DNA of 6,205 nt, taken from the NCBI RefSeq assembly GCF_001557115.1, contig NZ_LSKQ01000124.1, positions 1-6,205 on the forward strand. Direction: 5' to 3'. Positions 1 to 6,205 of the stretch are shown one piece after another (within the stretch, counting starts at the first letter, position 1; each line of letters opens with the position of its first letter). This DNA is from Erythrobacter sp. CCH5-A1 (GTDB lineage: Bacteria > Pseudomonadota > Alphaproteobacteria > Sphingomonadales > Sphingomonadaceae). The translations under genes were made by a program, and so were the position numbers. The notes under the pieces were generated by a model. It ran no database searches, was not told the DNA's origin, and saw only the letters and a program-made list of their open reading frames with translations.

Positions 1-1047
1 GCCCCCGCCCCCGCCGCTGCCGTGCCCGAGCCGCTCTATCGCCATGCCGCGATCGTCTGGGGACCGCCGCCGATTGATGTGGCGATCGCGCGGGCCATCA
101 TCTGGGAGGAGTTGCGGCTGATCGGGCAGGCGGCGCTGGTCCGGAGCTCCGGCGCAGGGCGGATGCTCGCGCTTCGTCCCCCGCGCCTTGTCTCGCCCGC
201 GCCTGGCTTCGCTCCGGCGCGGCCTGCGGCAGCGACCCAGTTGCCCGGCCTCGAAGGCAGTCCGCAATGGCGGATGAACGCCGGCCCGCCCGCCAGGTCC
301 GAGCGCAACCCTGCCGATCGCCAGGCGCCCGCGCCCTTCCTTCCCCCGATGGTGCCGCTGCCGGCTGCGGCGGCTCCCGGGCGCTGGTCGCTCGATGCAT
401 GGGCGTTCTGGCGGCAGGGCTCCTCGGCGGCGCCGGTCAGCCAGGGGCGCGTGCCGATCTACGGGGCGAGCCAGGCGGGCGCGGTGCTGCAATACCGCCT
501 CGCTCCCCTGAGCGGCCACGATCCGCGGCTCTACGCCCGCGCCTACCGCGCGCTGGTGCCGGGCGGCGAGAACGAGGGCGCGCTCGGCGCCTCGCTGCGC
601 CCGCTGGCGCGCCTGCCGCTGCGCGTGGCGGGCGAGGTGCGCTACACCGATGCGGCCGCGTTCAGCCGGTTCCGCCCGGCTGCCTATGCGGTCACCGAAA
701 TCCCCCCGCTGCGCCTGCCGCTCGGGGCCGAGGCCGAGCTCTATGCGCAAGGAGGCTGGGTCGGCGGGCCGGCCGCGACCCCCTTTGCCGATGCGCAGGC
801 GAGCGTGACCCGCGAACTGCCGCTGGTCGCACGCCTCACCCGCGAGCGGCTGCGCCTCCGCCTCGGCGCGGGCGCATGGGGCGGGGCGCAGAAGGACGCG
901 CAGCGCGCGGACATCGGCCCGACGCTGCGGCTCGATACGCGGATCGGCAAGGTACCCGCGCGCATCGCGGTCGACTGGCGCCTGAGGGTGGCAGGCGACG
1001 CCGCGCCGGGATCGGGCGTGGCGGTGACGGTCTCGGCGGGGTTTTGA
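1..1047 (+). CDS. Hypothetical protein with C-terminal beta-rich, outer-membrane-like domain (5' partial)
   Basis: The frame is open to the left edge, so the true start lies upstream; the GTG at 22 is in frame but sits in an Ala/Pro-rich stretch and is probably internal. About 348 residues are visible. Residues 1-127 are low-complexity, rich in Pro, Ala and Arg, and probably disordered or a linker. From about residue 128 (WSLDAWAFWRQGSS) to the end the protein alternates polar and hydrophobic residues in short runs separated by Gly/Pro/Asp turns, as in beta-barrels. It ends in VTVSAGF, a terminal Phe as in the C-terminal signal of outer-membrane proteins. A location in the outer membrane or as a periplasmic beta domain is inferred from this pattern. 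I recognise no catalytic motif and assign no function. The C-terminal half loosely recalls the barrel-like C-terminal domain of TPR-containing envelope proteins such as NfrA, but this is only an impression. The gene runs in the same direction as the downstream exporter, separated by a repeat element, so co-transcription is doubtful. Confidence 0.75.
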   Translation, partial: APAPAAAVPEPLYRHAAIVWGPPPIDVAIARAIIWEELRLIGQAALVRSSGAGRMLALRPPRLVSPAPGFAPARPAAATQLPGLEGSPQWRMNAGPPARSERNPADRQAPAPFLPPMVPLPAAAAPGRWSLDAWAFWRQGSSAAPVSQGRVPIYGASQAGAVLQYRLAPLSGHDPRLYARAYRALVPGGENEGALGASLRPLARLPLRVAGEVRYTDAAAFSRFRPAAYAVTEIPPLRLPLGAEAELYAQGGWVGGPAATPFADAQASVTRELPLVARLTRERLRLRLGAGAWGGAQKDAQRADIGPTLRLDTRIGKVPARIAVDWRLRVAGDAAPGSGVAVTVSAGF

Positions 1048-1079
1048 GCGGCCCGGTCTCGGCGCAGGCCCACCCCTAA

Positions 1080-1101
1080 CCCCTCCCGCAGGCGGGAGGG
1101 G
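1080..1101. repeat. Inner hairpin 1 of the repeat element
   Basis: CCCCTCCCGC (1080-1089), a two-base AG spacer, then GCGGGAGGGG (1092-1101) form a perfect 10-bp inverted repeat. The right arm and the bases after it (1092-1110) match 6188-6205 inside valS with a single one-base gap, which links the two loci to one repeat family. As RNA this would be a very GC-rich stem a little over 30 bases after the stop codon of the upstream gene. Confidence 0.85.
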
Positions 1102-1120
1102 GACATGGAGCGCCGATCTC

Positions 1121-1142
1121 ACCCTCCCGCTTGCGGGAGGGT
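1121..1142. repeat. Inner hairpin 2 of the repeat element
   Basis: ACCCTCCCGC (1121-1130), a TT spacer, then GCGGGAGGGT (1133-1142) form a perfect 10-bp inverted repeat. The core is the same as in hairpin 1 but the outer pair is A-T instead of C-G, and the spacer differs. The two hairpins are therefore related but not identical copies within one element. Confidence 0.85.
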
Positions 1143-1254
1143 CGCGAGACTTGGTGAGCCGCAGGCGAGCTTAGTCGCAGCGGGGTGGGCCTCCGGAACG
1201 GGGAGGGACTAGGTTCGCCATCGCAAAAACACCGAGGATAGGCGCTCCCTACGC

Positions 1255-1284
1255 CTTCCAACCCCCCGCCGCCTCGGCTAGCCT
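1255..1284 (+). promoter_or_regulatory. Weak candidate promoter for the exporter gene, possibly leaderless
   Basis: The exporter ATG at 1292 has no properly spaced Shine-Dalgarno sequence: the nearest purine-rich run, GCGGGG at 1285-1290, is only one base from the ATG. A TAGCCT hexamer at 1279-1284 would act as a -10 element with a start site at or just before the ATG, giving a leaderless or near-leaderless mRNA. The possible -35 (CTTCCA, 1255-1260) is a poor match. Apart from this, the stretch 1193-1291 shows nothing that I can identify. Confidence 0.2.
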
Positions 1285-1291
1285 GCGGGGC

Positions 1292-2207
<916 letters not shown>

Positions 2208-2209
<2 letters not shown>

Positions 2210-2213
2210 GGGG
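2208..2213 (+). promoter_or_regulatory. Ribosome binding site supporting the GTG start at 2220
   Basis: GAGGGG overlaps the stop codon of the exporter gene and ends six bases before GTG 2220. This supports the GTG start, which also gives a complete signal peptide, and suggests translational coupling between the two genes. Confidence 0.6.
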
Positions 2214-2219
2214 CCGCGC

Positions 2220-2999
2220 GTGACGTGGGCGGCGCGGGTCATCGGCGCGCTGGCGCTGTGGAGCGCAGCTGCCGCCACCCCCGCGCTCGCCCAGCGCGAG
2301 CCGGTTCTGGTGCCCGCGGTCAGCCAGTCGCTGATCGAGGTGCGCCAGGGCTTCACCGGCGCGCGGCTGCTGCTCTACGGCGCGGTGGTCGATCCCGACA
2401 GCGGCGGGCGCGCGGGCGATTATGACATCGTCGTCGTCTTGAAGGGCCCCGCCGCGCCGGTACGCATCCGCGAGAAGGAGCGCATCCTCGGCATCTGGGC
2501 CAATGCCGGCTCAAGCGATTTCCGCTCCGTCCCCTCGTTCTTCGCGGTCGCCTCCTCGCGCCCGATCGAAAAGATCGTCGATGAACGCACCGCCGCGATC
2601 TACGAACTGGGGACGGACTTCATCCAGCTCTCCCCCTCAGGCCAGATCGATCCTGCGGAGCAATCGCGTTTTGCCAGCGGGCTGGTCGAACTGCGGCGGC
2701 GGCAGGGGCTCTATCAGGAGAACCCGGGTGGGGTCACGATTGCCGAAAAGGTGCTCTACCAGGCGCGCATCGACCTGCCCTCGACCGTCACCACCGGCCG
2801 TTACACCGCCGAAACCTTCGCCATCAGCCGCGGGCGGGTGGTGGCGAGCGCGACCGCGCGGATCGAGGTGGTCAAAGCCGGGCTCGAAGGGCAGGTCGTC
2901 ACCGCCGCGCAGCGCTGGTCGTTCCTCTATGGCCTCGGCGCGATCGCCTTGTCGCTGGGCATGGGCTGGCTCGCCGGAAGGCTGTTCGCCCGCACCTGA
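2220..2999 (+). CDS. TIGR02186 / Alph_Pro_TM family exported, membrane-anchored protein
   Basis: The product is 259 residues with two clear membrane signals. An N-terminal signal peptide has a hydrophobic core at residues 6-20 and a likely cleavage after PALA at residue 24. A C-terminal transmembrane helix lies at about 232-254 (FLYGLGAIALSLGMGWLAG), followed by a short basic tail (RLFART). The body between them is therefore predicted to face the periplasm. The central region, with RIREKERILGIW at about 82-93 and DFRSVPSFFAVASSRPI at 100-116, fits the alphaproteobacterial family TIGR02186 (PF09608), whose biochemical role is unknown to me. In that family the gene commonly sits next to a TauE/SafE exporter, as here with a 10-base gap, so it is probably an accessory or partner of the exporter; this is inference. 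Start chosen as GTG because of the ribosome binding site and the intact signal peptide. Confidence 0.88.
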   Translation: MTWAARVIGALALWSAAAATPALAQREPVLVPAVSQSLIEVRQGFTGARLLLYGAVVDPDSGGRAGDYDIVVVLKGPAAPVRIREKERILGIWANAGSSDFRSVPSFFAVASSRPIEKIVDERTAAIYELGTDFIQLSPSGQIDPAEQSRFASGLVELRRRQGLYQENPGGVTIAEKVLYQARIDLPSTVTTGRYTAETFAISRGRVVASATARIEVVKAGLEGQVVTAAQRWSFLYGLGAIALSLGMGWLAGRLFART

Positions 3000-3022
3000 G
3001 GCCTGCGCCCAAAAGCGCAACG

Positions 3023-3055
3023 TTGACGCGATCTTAACTCCGATGCCGCTACTTC
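3023..3055 (+). promoter_or_regulatory. Candidate promoter upstream of the HerA-like ATPase gene
   Basis: TTGACGC at 3023-3029 is a strong -35 match. GCTACTTC at 3048-3055 resembles the alphaproteobacterial -10 form GCTANAWC at seven of eight positions. The gap of 18 bases between the two boxes is longer than usual for that consensus, so the pairing is tentative. The placement is sensible: it lies in the 93-bp gap between two same-strand genes, 38 bases before the chosen start codon. Confidence 0.35.
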
Positions 3056-3077
3056 TCGCAGGCGAATGCACTTGCGC

Positions 3078-3087
3078 GAGGGAAGGG
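3078..3087 (+). promoter_or_regulatory. Ribosome binding site fixing the HerA-like start at 3093
   Basis: GAGGGAAGGG is a strong purine-rich Shine-Dalgarno region ending five bases before ATG 3093. The earlier in-frame ATG at 3066 has no comparable site and would place this sequence inside the coding region, so 3093 is preferred. Confidence 0.65.
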
Positions 3088-3092
3088 CGCCG

Positions 3093-4790
3093 ATGACGGA
3101 TCACGCCAACCAGGATTTCGAACGTTTCACCGGCCCCAATCCGACTGGCGCCGAGGAAGTCGCTGCCGCCTATGCGCGCGGCGGCCACGACAACGCGCGC
3201 CTGCCGATCGGCGTGGTTCTGGAAATCTCGGGCTCGGGCTCGCAGATCGCGCTCGATCTGCAGCGCATCACCGAGTGCATGGACGATGCCGATCCCTCGG
3301 TGGCTCTGGCCGGACAGGTCGGCAGCCAGATCAAGATCCGCGTCGGCGATGCGTGGCTGCTCGGCTCCGTTCGCGACCAGCGCAAGGACCGCCGCACCGA
3401 GGGCGGGATCATCGCCCATATCGACTTCCTCGGCGAAGGCTCGGAAGAGAAGCTGACCGGCCACATCCACGGCTTCCGCCGCGGCGTCACCCGCTACCCG
3501 ATCCCGGGCGCGATGATCTATCCCGCCACCACCCGCGACCTCGAACAGATCTACGCCAGCGACGGGCGCGCCAGCATCACCATCGGCAAGGTGTTCCCGA
3601 CCAAGGACATCCGCGCGGGCCTCTATATCGACGCGATGCTCGGCAAGCACTTTGCCCTGCTCGGATCGACCGGGACCGGCAAGTCGACCAGCGCCGCCTT
3701 GATCCTGCACCGCATCTGCGAGATGGCCCCCAAGGGGCATATCGTGATGATCGACCCGCACGGCGAATATTCCGCCGCGTTCCGCACCACGGGGCAGATC
3801 CTCGACGTGTCGAACCTGCAGATGCCCTACTGGCTGATGAACTTCGAGGAGCACTGCGAGGTGCTGCTGTCCTCGAGCGGCAACGACCGCCAGACCGATA
3901 GCGACATTCTCGCCAAGGTGCTGCTCGCCGCGCGGTCTAAAAGCCGGCTGGCGCAGACCATGGGCAAGATCACGGTGGACAGCCCGATCCCCTATTTGCT
4001 GAGCGATTTCAGCGCCATCCTGCAGGACGAGATGGGCCGCCTCGACAAGGCGACCTCGAGCGCGCCCTATATGCGGATCAAGCAGAAGCTTGACGAAATG
4101 AAGGCCGATCCGCGCTACCAGTTCATGTTCTCCGGCATGCTGGTGGGCGACACGATGGTGGAATTCATCGCCAAGATCTTCCGCATGCCCGGCGGCGGCA
4201 AGCCGATCTCGATCATCGACGTGTCGGGCGTGCCGTCCGACATCACCTCTACCGTGGTTGCGGTGCTCAGCCGCCTCGTGTTCGACTTCGCGATCTGGGG
4301 GCGTGACGAGAAGACCCGCCCGGTGCTGCTGGTGTGCGAGGAAGCGCACCGCTACGTCCCCAACGAGAAGAACGCCGACGGTTCCTCGGTGGGCAAGATC
4401 CTCAGCCGCATCGCCAAGGAAGGCCGCAAGTACGGCATCAGCCTCGGCCTCATCACCCAGCGCCCCTCCGACCTTGCCGAAGGCGTGCTGTCGCAGTGCG
4501 GCACGATCATCTCGATGCGCCTCAACAACGACCGCGACCAGGCTTTCGTCAAGGCCGCCATGCCCGAAGGTGCGCGCGGCTTCCTCGATTCGATCCCCGC
4601 GCTGCGCAACCGCGAATGCATCATCTGCGGCGAGGGCGTCGCGATCCCGATCCGCGTGACCTTCGACAGCCTCGAGGAACACAAGCGCCCGGCCTCGGAA
4701 GACCCGAGCTTTGTCGAACTGTGGAACCGCGACGGCGGGGAGGAAGAGCTGGTCGAGCGGGTGGTGATGCGCTGGCGGAGCCAGGGTTAA
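3093..4790 (+). CDS. HerA-like hexameric ATPase (HAS-barrel plus DUF87 / FtsK-HerA ATPase domain)
   Basis: The 565-residue protein fits the HerA family of ring-shaped DNA-translocating ATPases. Numbered from ATG 3093, an N-terminal beta-rich region of HAS-barrel type spans about 36-150 and is thought to organise the ring and bind partners. The ATPase core has a Walker A motif GSTGTGKST at 191-199 (Lys197, Ser198), DPHGEYS at 221-227 typical of HerA, a Walker B strand LLVCEEAHRY at 412-421 with acidic Glu416/Glu417, and a sensor-like GLITQRPSDL at 452-461. Arg476 and Arg481 in MRLNNDRDQ are candidate arginine-finger or coupling residues. All expected motifs are intact. Archaeal HerA works with the nuclease NurA in end resection; no NurA, SIR2, DUF4297 or other effector gene lies beside it here, so the partner is unknown. 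It has its own strong ribosome binding site and ends one base from the convergent queE stop. Family assignment is firm; the cellular role is not. Confidence 0.9.
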   Translation: MTDHANQDFERFTGPNPTGAEEVAAAYARGGHDNARLPIGVVLEISGSGSQIALDLQRITECMDDADPSVALAGQVGSQIKIRVGDAWLLGSVRDQRKDRRTEGGIIAHIDFLGEGSEEKLTGHIHGFRRGVTRYPIPGAMIYPATTRDLEQIYASDGRASITIGKVFPTKDIRAGLYIDAMLGKHFALLGSTGTGKSTSAALILHRICEMAPKGHIVMIDPHGEYSAAFRTTGQILDVSNLQMPYWLMNFEEHCEVLLSSSGNDRQTDSDILAKVLLAARSKSRLAQTMGKITVDSPIPYLLSDFSAILQDEMGRLDKATSSAPYMRIKQKLDEMKADPRYQFMFSGMLVGDTMVEFIAKIFRMPGGGKPISIIDVSGVPSDITSTVVAVLSRLVFDFAIWGRDEKTRPVLLVCEEAHRYVPNEKNADGSSVGKILSRIAKEGRKYGISLGLITQRPSDLAEGVLSQCGTIISMRLNNDRDQAFVKAAMPEGARGFLDSIPALRNRECIICGEGVAIPIRVTFDSLEEHKRPASEDPSFVELWNRDGGEEELVERVVMRWRSQG

Positions 4791-4791
4791 G

Positions 4792-5526
4792 TCACGTCCC
4801 GCGCGTATCCCCATACAAGTGAATATGCATCCGGTCTGACATCCGGAAGCCGTGCTTGAGGCATAGCTCGCTCAACCAAGCTTGCCGCGTGCGCAAGGCG
4901 GCGCTGTCGGTGCCCTCGGCCATCAGGAACACCCGTTCGGGGCGGAAGCGGTAGCGCTGGTGGAGCGCGAGCACTTCGTCGACGTCGGCAGGCGTGGCGA
5001 TCACGAACTTGAGGAAGGCGCGCGGCTCAGCTGCCCATGCGTCGAGGCGTTCGGGGATCAATGCGAGGTCCGCAGGATTGCCGCTATGCGCGAGCTTGGG
5101 GCTGACATTGTACTGGTCCACCCGCACGTCGAGCCGGGCGGGCGGGGCGACGGTGCCGTTGGTCTCGATCTCCACAGCGATATCGGGCAGGTACGCCAGC
5201 ATCTCCGCCAGCGCCGGGGCCTGAAGCAGAGGCTCGCCCCCGGTGATGACGAGGCGCTTCTGCCCCAGCATCGCGATCCGCGCGGCAGTGTCCTCAGGCG
5301 AGAGCGTCACCTGATTGGCCTTGCGCTCGAAGGCGATCCCGTCGCGGTGGGGGCGGTTGTCGCCCTCGAAGCGCCAGGTGTAGGCGGTGTCGCACCACGT
5401 GCAGGCAAGGTTGCAGCGGGAGAGGCGCACGAAGGCGACCGGCATCCCCATGCTCGGCCCCTCGCCTTGCAGGCTGGCGAAAATCTCCGGCCCGCCGGTG
5501 TCGTCGGTGGCGAGGGTGAGGTTCAC
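4792..5526 (-). CDS. queE: 7-carboxy-7-deazaguanine synthase QueE (radical SAM)
   Basis: QueE converts 6-carboxy-5,6,7,8-tetrahydropterin to 7-carboxy-7-deazaguanine in the pathway to preQ0 and queuosine, using S-adenosylmethionine, a [4Fe-4S] cluster and Mg2+. The 244-residue protein shows the family signature: SLQGEGPSMG at 18-27, a CX3CX2C cluster motif with Cys38, Cys42 and Cys45 (CNLACTWCDT), TGGEPLLQ at 95-102, ETNGT at 121-125, YNVSPKL at 139-145, and the C-terminal IHLYGDTRGT. The GTG start at 5526 gives an N-terminus (MNLTLATDD) that runs properly into the conserved EIFASLQGEG. Its Shine-Dalgarno match is weak (GGGG at 5534-5531), but the valS stop TGA (5530-5528) lies one base upstream, so translation is probably coupled by reinitiation. 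No queC, queD or queF is visible. The product could feed tRNA queuosine or, less often, 7-deazapurine DNA modification; nothing here suggests the latter. Confidence 0.95.
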   Translation of the reverse strand: MNLTLATDDTGGPEIFASLQGEGPSMGMPVAFVRLSRCNLACTWCDTAYTWRFEGDNRPHRDGIAFERKANQVTLSPEDTAARIAMLGQKRLVITGGEPLLQAPALAEMLAYLPDIAVEIETNGTVAPPARLDVRVDQYNVSPKLAHSGNPADLALIPERLDAWAAEPRAFLKFVIATPADVDEVLALHQRYRFRPERVFLMAEGTDSAALRTRQAWLSELCLKHGFRMSDRMHIHLYGDTRGT

Positions 5527-5527
5527 C

Positions 5528-6205
5528 TCACCCCAGCCGCGCCAGCGCCGCCGTCAGCCGCTCGACCTCGCCGGTGTGGTGGGCGAGGTCGGCGCGGGCC
5601 TTCTCGACCGCCTCGGGCTTGGCCTTCTCGGCGAAGGCGGGGTTCGACAGGCGGCCTTCGAGGCTTTTGGCCTCCTTCTGCGAGGTCGCCAGCGCCTTCT
5701 CGAGCCGCGCCTTCTCCGCGGCGATATCGACGATGCCTTCGAGCGGGATGACGAACACGTCCTCGCCCGCGGTCACCTGCATCGCGGGGCCGGCGGGGGC
5801 CTCGCCGATAGTGACGGGGGTCAGACGCGCGAGGCGCTCGATCGCGGCGCTGGATCGTTCGATGGTGCGCGCGGCGACGTCCGAGGGCGAGGCCAGCCAC
5901 GCCGCCAGCTTGGCGCCCGGCGCGATGCCCAGTTCGTTCTTGGCGGAGCGGGTGTTGGTGGTGAGGTCGATCACCCAGTCGATCGCGTCGGTCGCCTCCT
6001 TGCTGATTTCCGCTTCCGGCTTGGGCCATTGCGCCACGATCAGCTCGTAATCGCGCGCGCCCAGCTTGTGCCACAGCTCTTCGGTGATGAAGGGCATGAA
6101 GGGGTGGAGCATGACGAGGATCTGGTCGAGCGCCCAGCCGGCGACCGCGCGGGTTTCCTGAGCGGGACTCCAGTCCCCCTCCCGCTCGCGGGAGGGGGAC
6201 TGGAG
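5528..6205 (-). CDS. valS: Valyl-tRNA synthetase, C-terminal part (5' end beyond window)
   Basis: The 225 visible residues are the C-terminal quarter of a class I valyl-tRNA synthetase, which charges tRNA-Val with valine in the cytoplasm. Nearest the right edge, ETRAVAGWALDQILVMLHPF then MPFITEELWHKLG is the characteristic anticodon-binding helical segment. It is followed by the rest of that domain and then, from about EGIVDIAAEKARLEKALA to the end, an alternating Leu/Lys/Glu coiled coil that is the tRNA-contacting arm of ValRS. The ATG at 6112 is internal (VMLHPFMPF); the frame stays open to 6205. The catalytic and editing domains lie outside the window. Just before ETRAVAGW the translation reads SPSREREGDWSPAQ, which comes from a palindromic repeat and not from recognisable ValRS sequence. 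The gene is the upstream partner of queE in a minus-strand operon. Confidence 0.95.
   Translation of the reverse strand, partial: LQSPSREREGDWSPAQETRAVAGWALDQILVMLHPFMPFITEELWHKLGARDYELIVAQWPKPEAEISKEATDAIDWVIDLTTNTRSAKNELGIAPGAKLAAWLASPSDVAARTIERSSAAIERLARLTPVTIGEAPAGPAMQVTAGEDVFVIPLEGIVDIAAEKARLEKALATSQKEAKSLEGRLSNPAFAEKAKPEAVEKARADLAHHTGEVERLTAALARLG
6168..6205. repeat. Perfect 18-bp inverted repeat inside valS (repeat-family insertion, continues to window edge)
   Basis: CTCCAGTCCCCCTCCCGC (6168-6185), a TC spacer (6186-6187), then its exact reverse complement GCGGGAGGGGGACTGGAG (6188-6205) fill the last 38 bases. The core is the CCCTCCCGC/GCGGGAGGG palindrome of the intergenic element, and the right arm matches 1092-1110 with one single-base gap. 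A smaller nested palindrome, GGGACT-CC-AGTCCC, lies at 6164-6177. The repeat is translated within valS without a stop or frameshift. It may extend past the window, so its full size is unknown. In valS mRNA it would form a very stable hairpin in coding sequence. Confidence 0.85.

Larger units (their letters stand above)
1066..1192. repeat. 127-bp palindromic repeat element with 11-bp terminal inverted repeats
   Basis: The element begins with AGGCCCACCCC (1066-1076) and ends with its exact reverse complement GGGGTGGGCCT (1182-1192). Inside lie two separate hairpins built on the same CCCTCCCGC/GCGGGAGGG core (1080-1101 and 1121-1142). A further pair, CTCACC (1118-1123) and GGTGAG (1153-1158), could enclose the second hairpin. 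There is no coding capacity for a transposase, so if mobile it would be moved by another enzyme, as for MITE- or REP-type elements. I see no clear target-site duplication in the immediate flanks. It fills most of the gap between the envelope gene and the exporter gene. It may also act as a transcription terminator or mRNA-stabilising structure for the upstream gene, although no T-tract follows the hairpins. The palindromes are read directly; membership in a mobile family is inferred. Confidence 0.8.

Noticed and set aside
3004..3019. Small hairpin TGCGC-CCAAAA-GCGCA after the TIGR02186 gene as a terminator
   Set aside because: The stem is only 5 bp and is not followed by a T-tract, so it cannot be supported as an intrinsic terminator.
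3066..3092. Earlier ATG at 3066 as the start of the HerA-like gene
   Set aside because: It would put the strong GAGGGAAGGG ribosome binding site inside the coding region and adds only nine residues; ATG 3093 has ideal spacing.
2637..4814. A 725-codon open frame on the minus strand, opposite the HerA-like gene and part of the TIGR02186 gene
   Set aside because: It is antisense to two well-supported genes with clear family motifs, has no recognisable domain, and is His/Asp/Arg/Ala-rich as expected for the complement of high-GC3 coding sequence.
3093..5526. HerA-like ATPase with QueE as a DNA 7-deazaguanine modification or defence cluster (dpd-like)
   Set aside because: The two genes are convergent, queE is in an operon with valS, and no dpd transglycosylase, restriction or effector gene is present. 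Housekeeping roles explain both.
4882..5751. A 289-codon plus-strand open frame opposite queE and valS
   Set aside because: Antisense to two strongly conserved genes; Arg/Gly/His-rich translation without motifs.

Overview
The window is GC-rich chromosomal DNA with the look of an alphaproteobacterium, most likely a sphingomonad (Sphingomonadaceae or Erythrobacteraceae type). This placement is inferred from the protein sequences, the strong GC bias at third codon positions, the alphaproteobacterial TauE/SafE plus TIGR02186 gene pair, and CCCTCCCGC/GCGGGAGGG palindromes of a kind common in that order. No database search was possible.

Layout. Positions 1-1047 (+) hold the 3' part of an uncharacterised gene whose C-terminal half looks like an outer-membrane beta-barrel. 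Positions 1048-1291 are non-coding and carry a 127-bp palindromic repeat element (1066-1192) with 11-bp perfect terminal inverted repeats and two internal hairpins. Positions 1292-2999 (+) hold a two-gene unit: a TauE/SafE-family membrane exporter followed by a TIGR02186 (Alph_Pro_TM) exported, membrane-anchored protein. A 93-bp gap with a possible promoter precedes a HerA-like, DUF87-type hexameric ATPase (3093-4790, +). One base after its stop codon, on the opposite strand, ends queE (4792-5526, -), the radical-SAM 7-carboxy-7-deazaguanine synthase. Upstream of queE in the same operon is valS (5528-6205, -, 5' end outside the window), and its stop codon lies one base before the queE start.

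Function. Most genes are housekeeping or envelope genes: valyl-tRNA synthetase and a queuosine-precursor enzyme share an operon, and an anion-type exporter is paired with a conserved envelope protein. I see no defence system, phage, CRISPR array or transposase.

The most unusual signal is at the right edge. A perfect 18-bp inverted repeat (6168-6205) lies inside the valS reading frame and is translated in frame just before the anticodon-binding helices. One arm nearly matches part of the intergenic element at 1092-1110. This suggests that a mobile or proliferating palindromic repeat family has inserted into an essential tRNA synthetase gene without breaking it.
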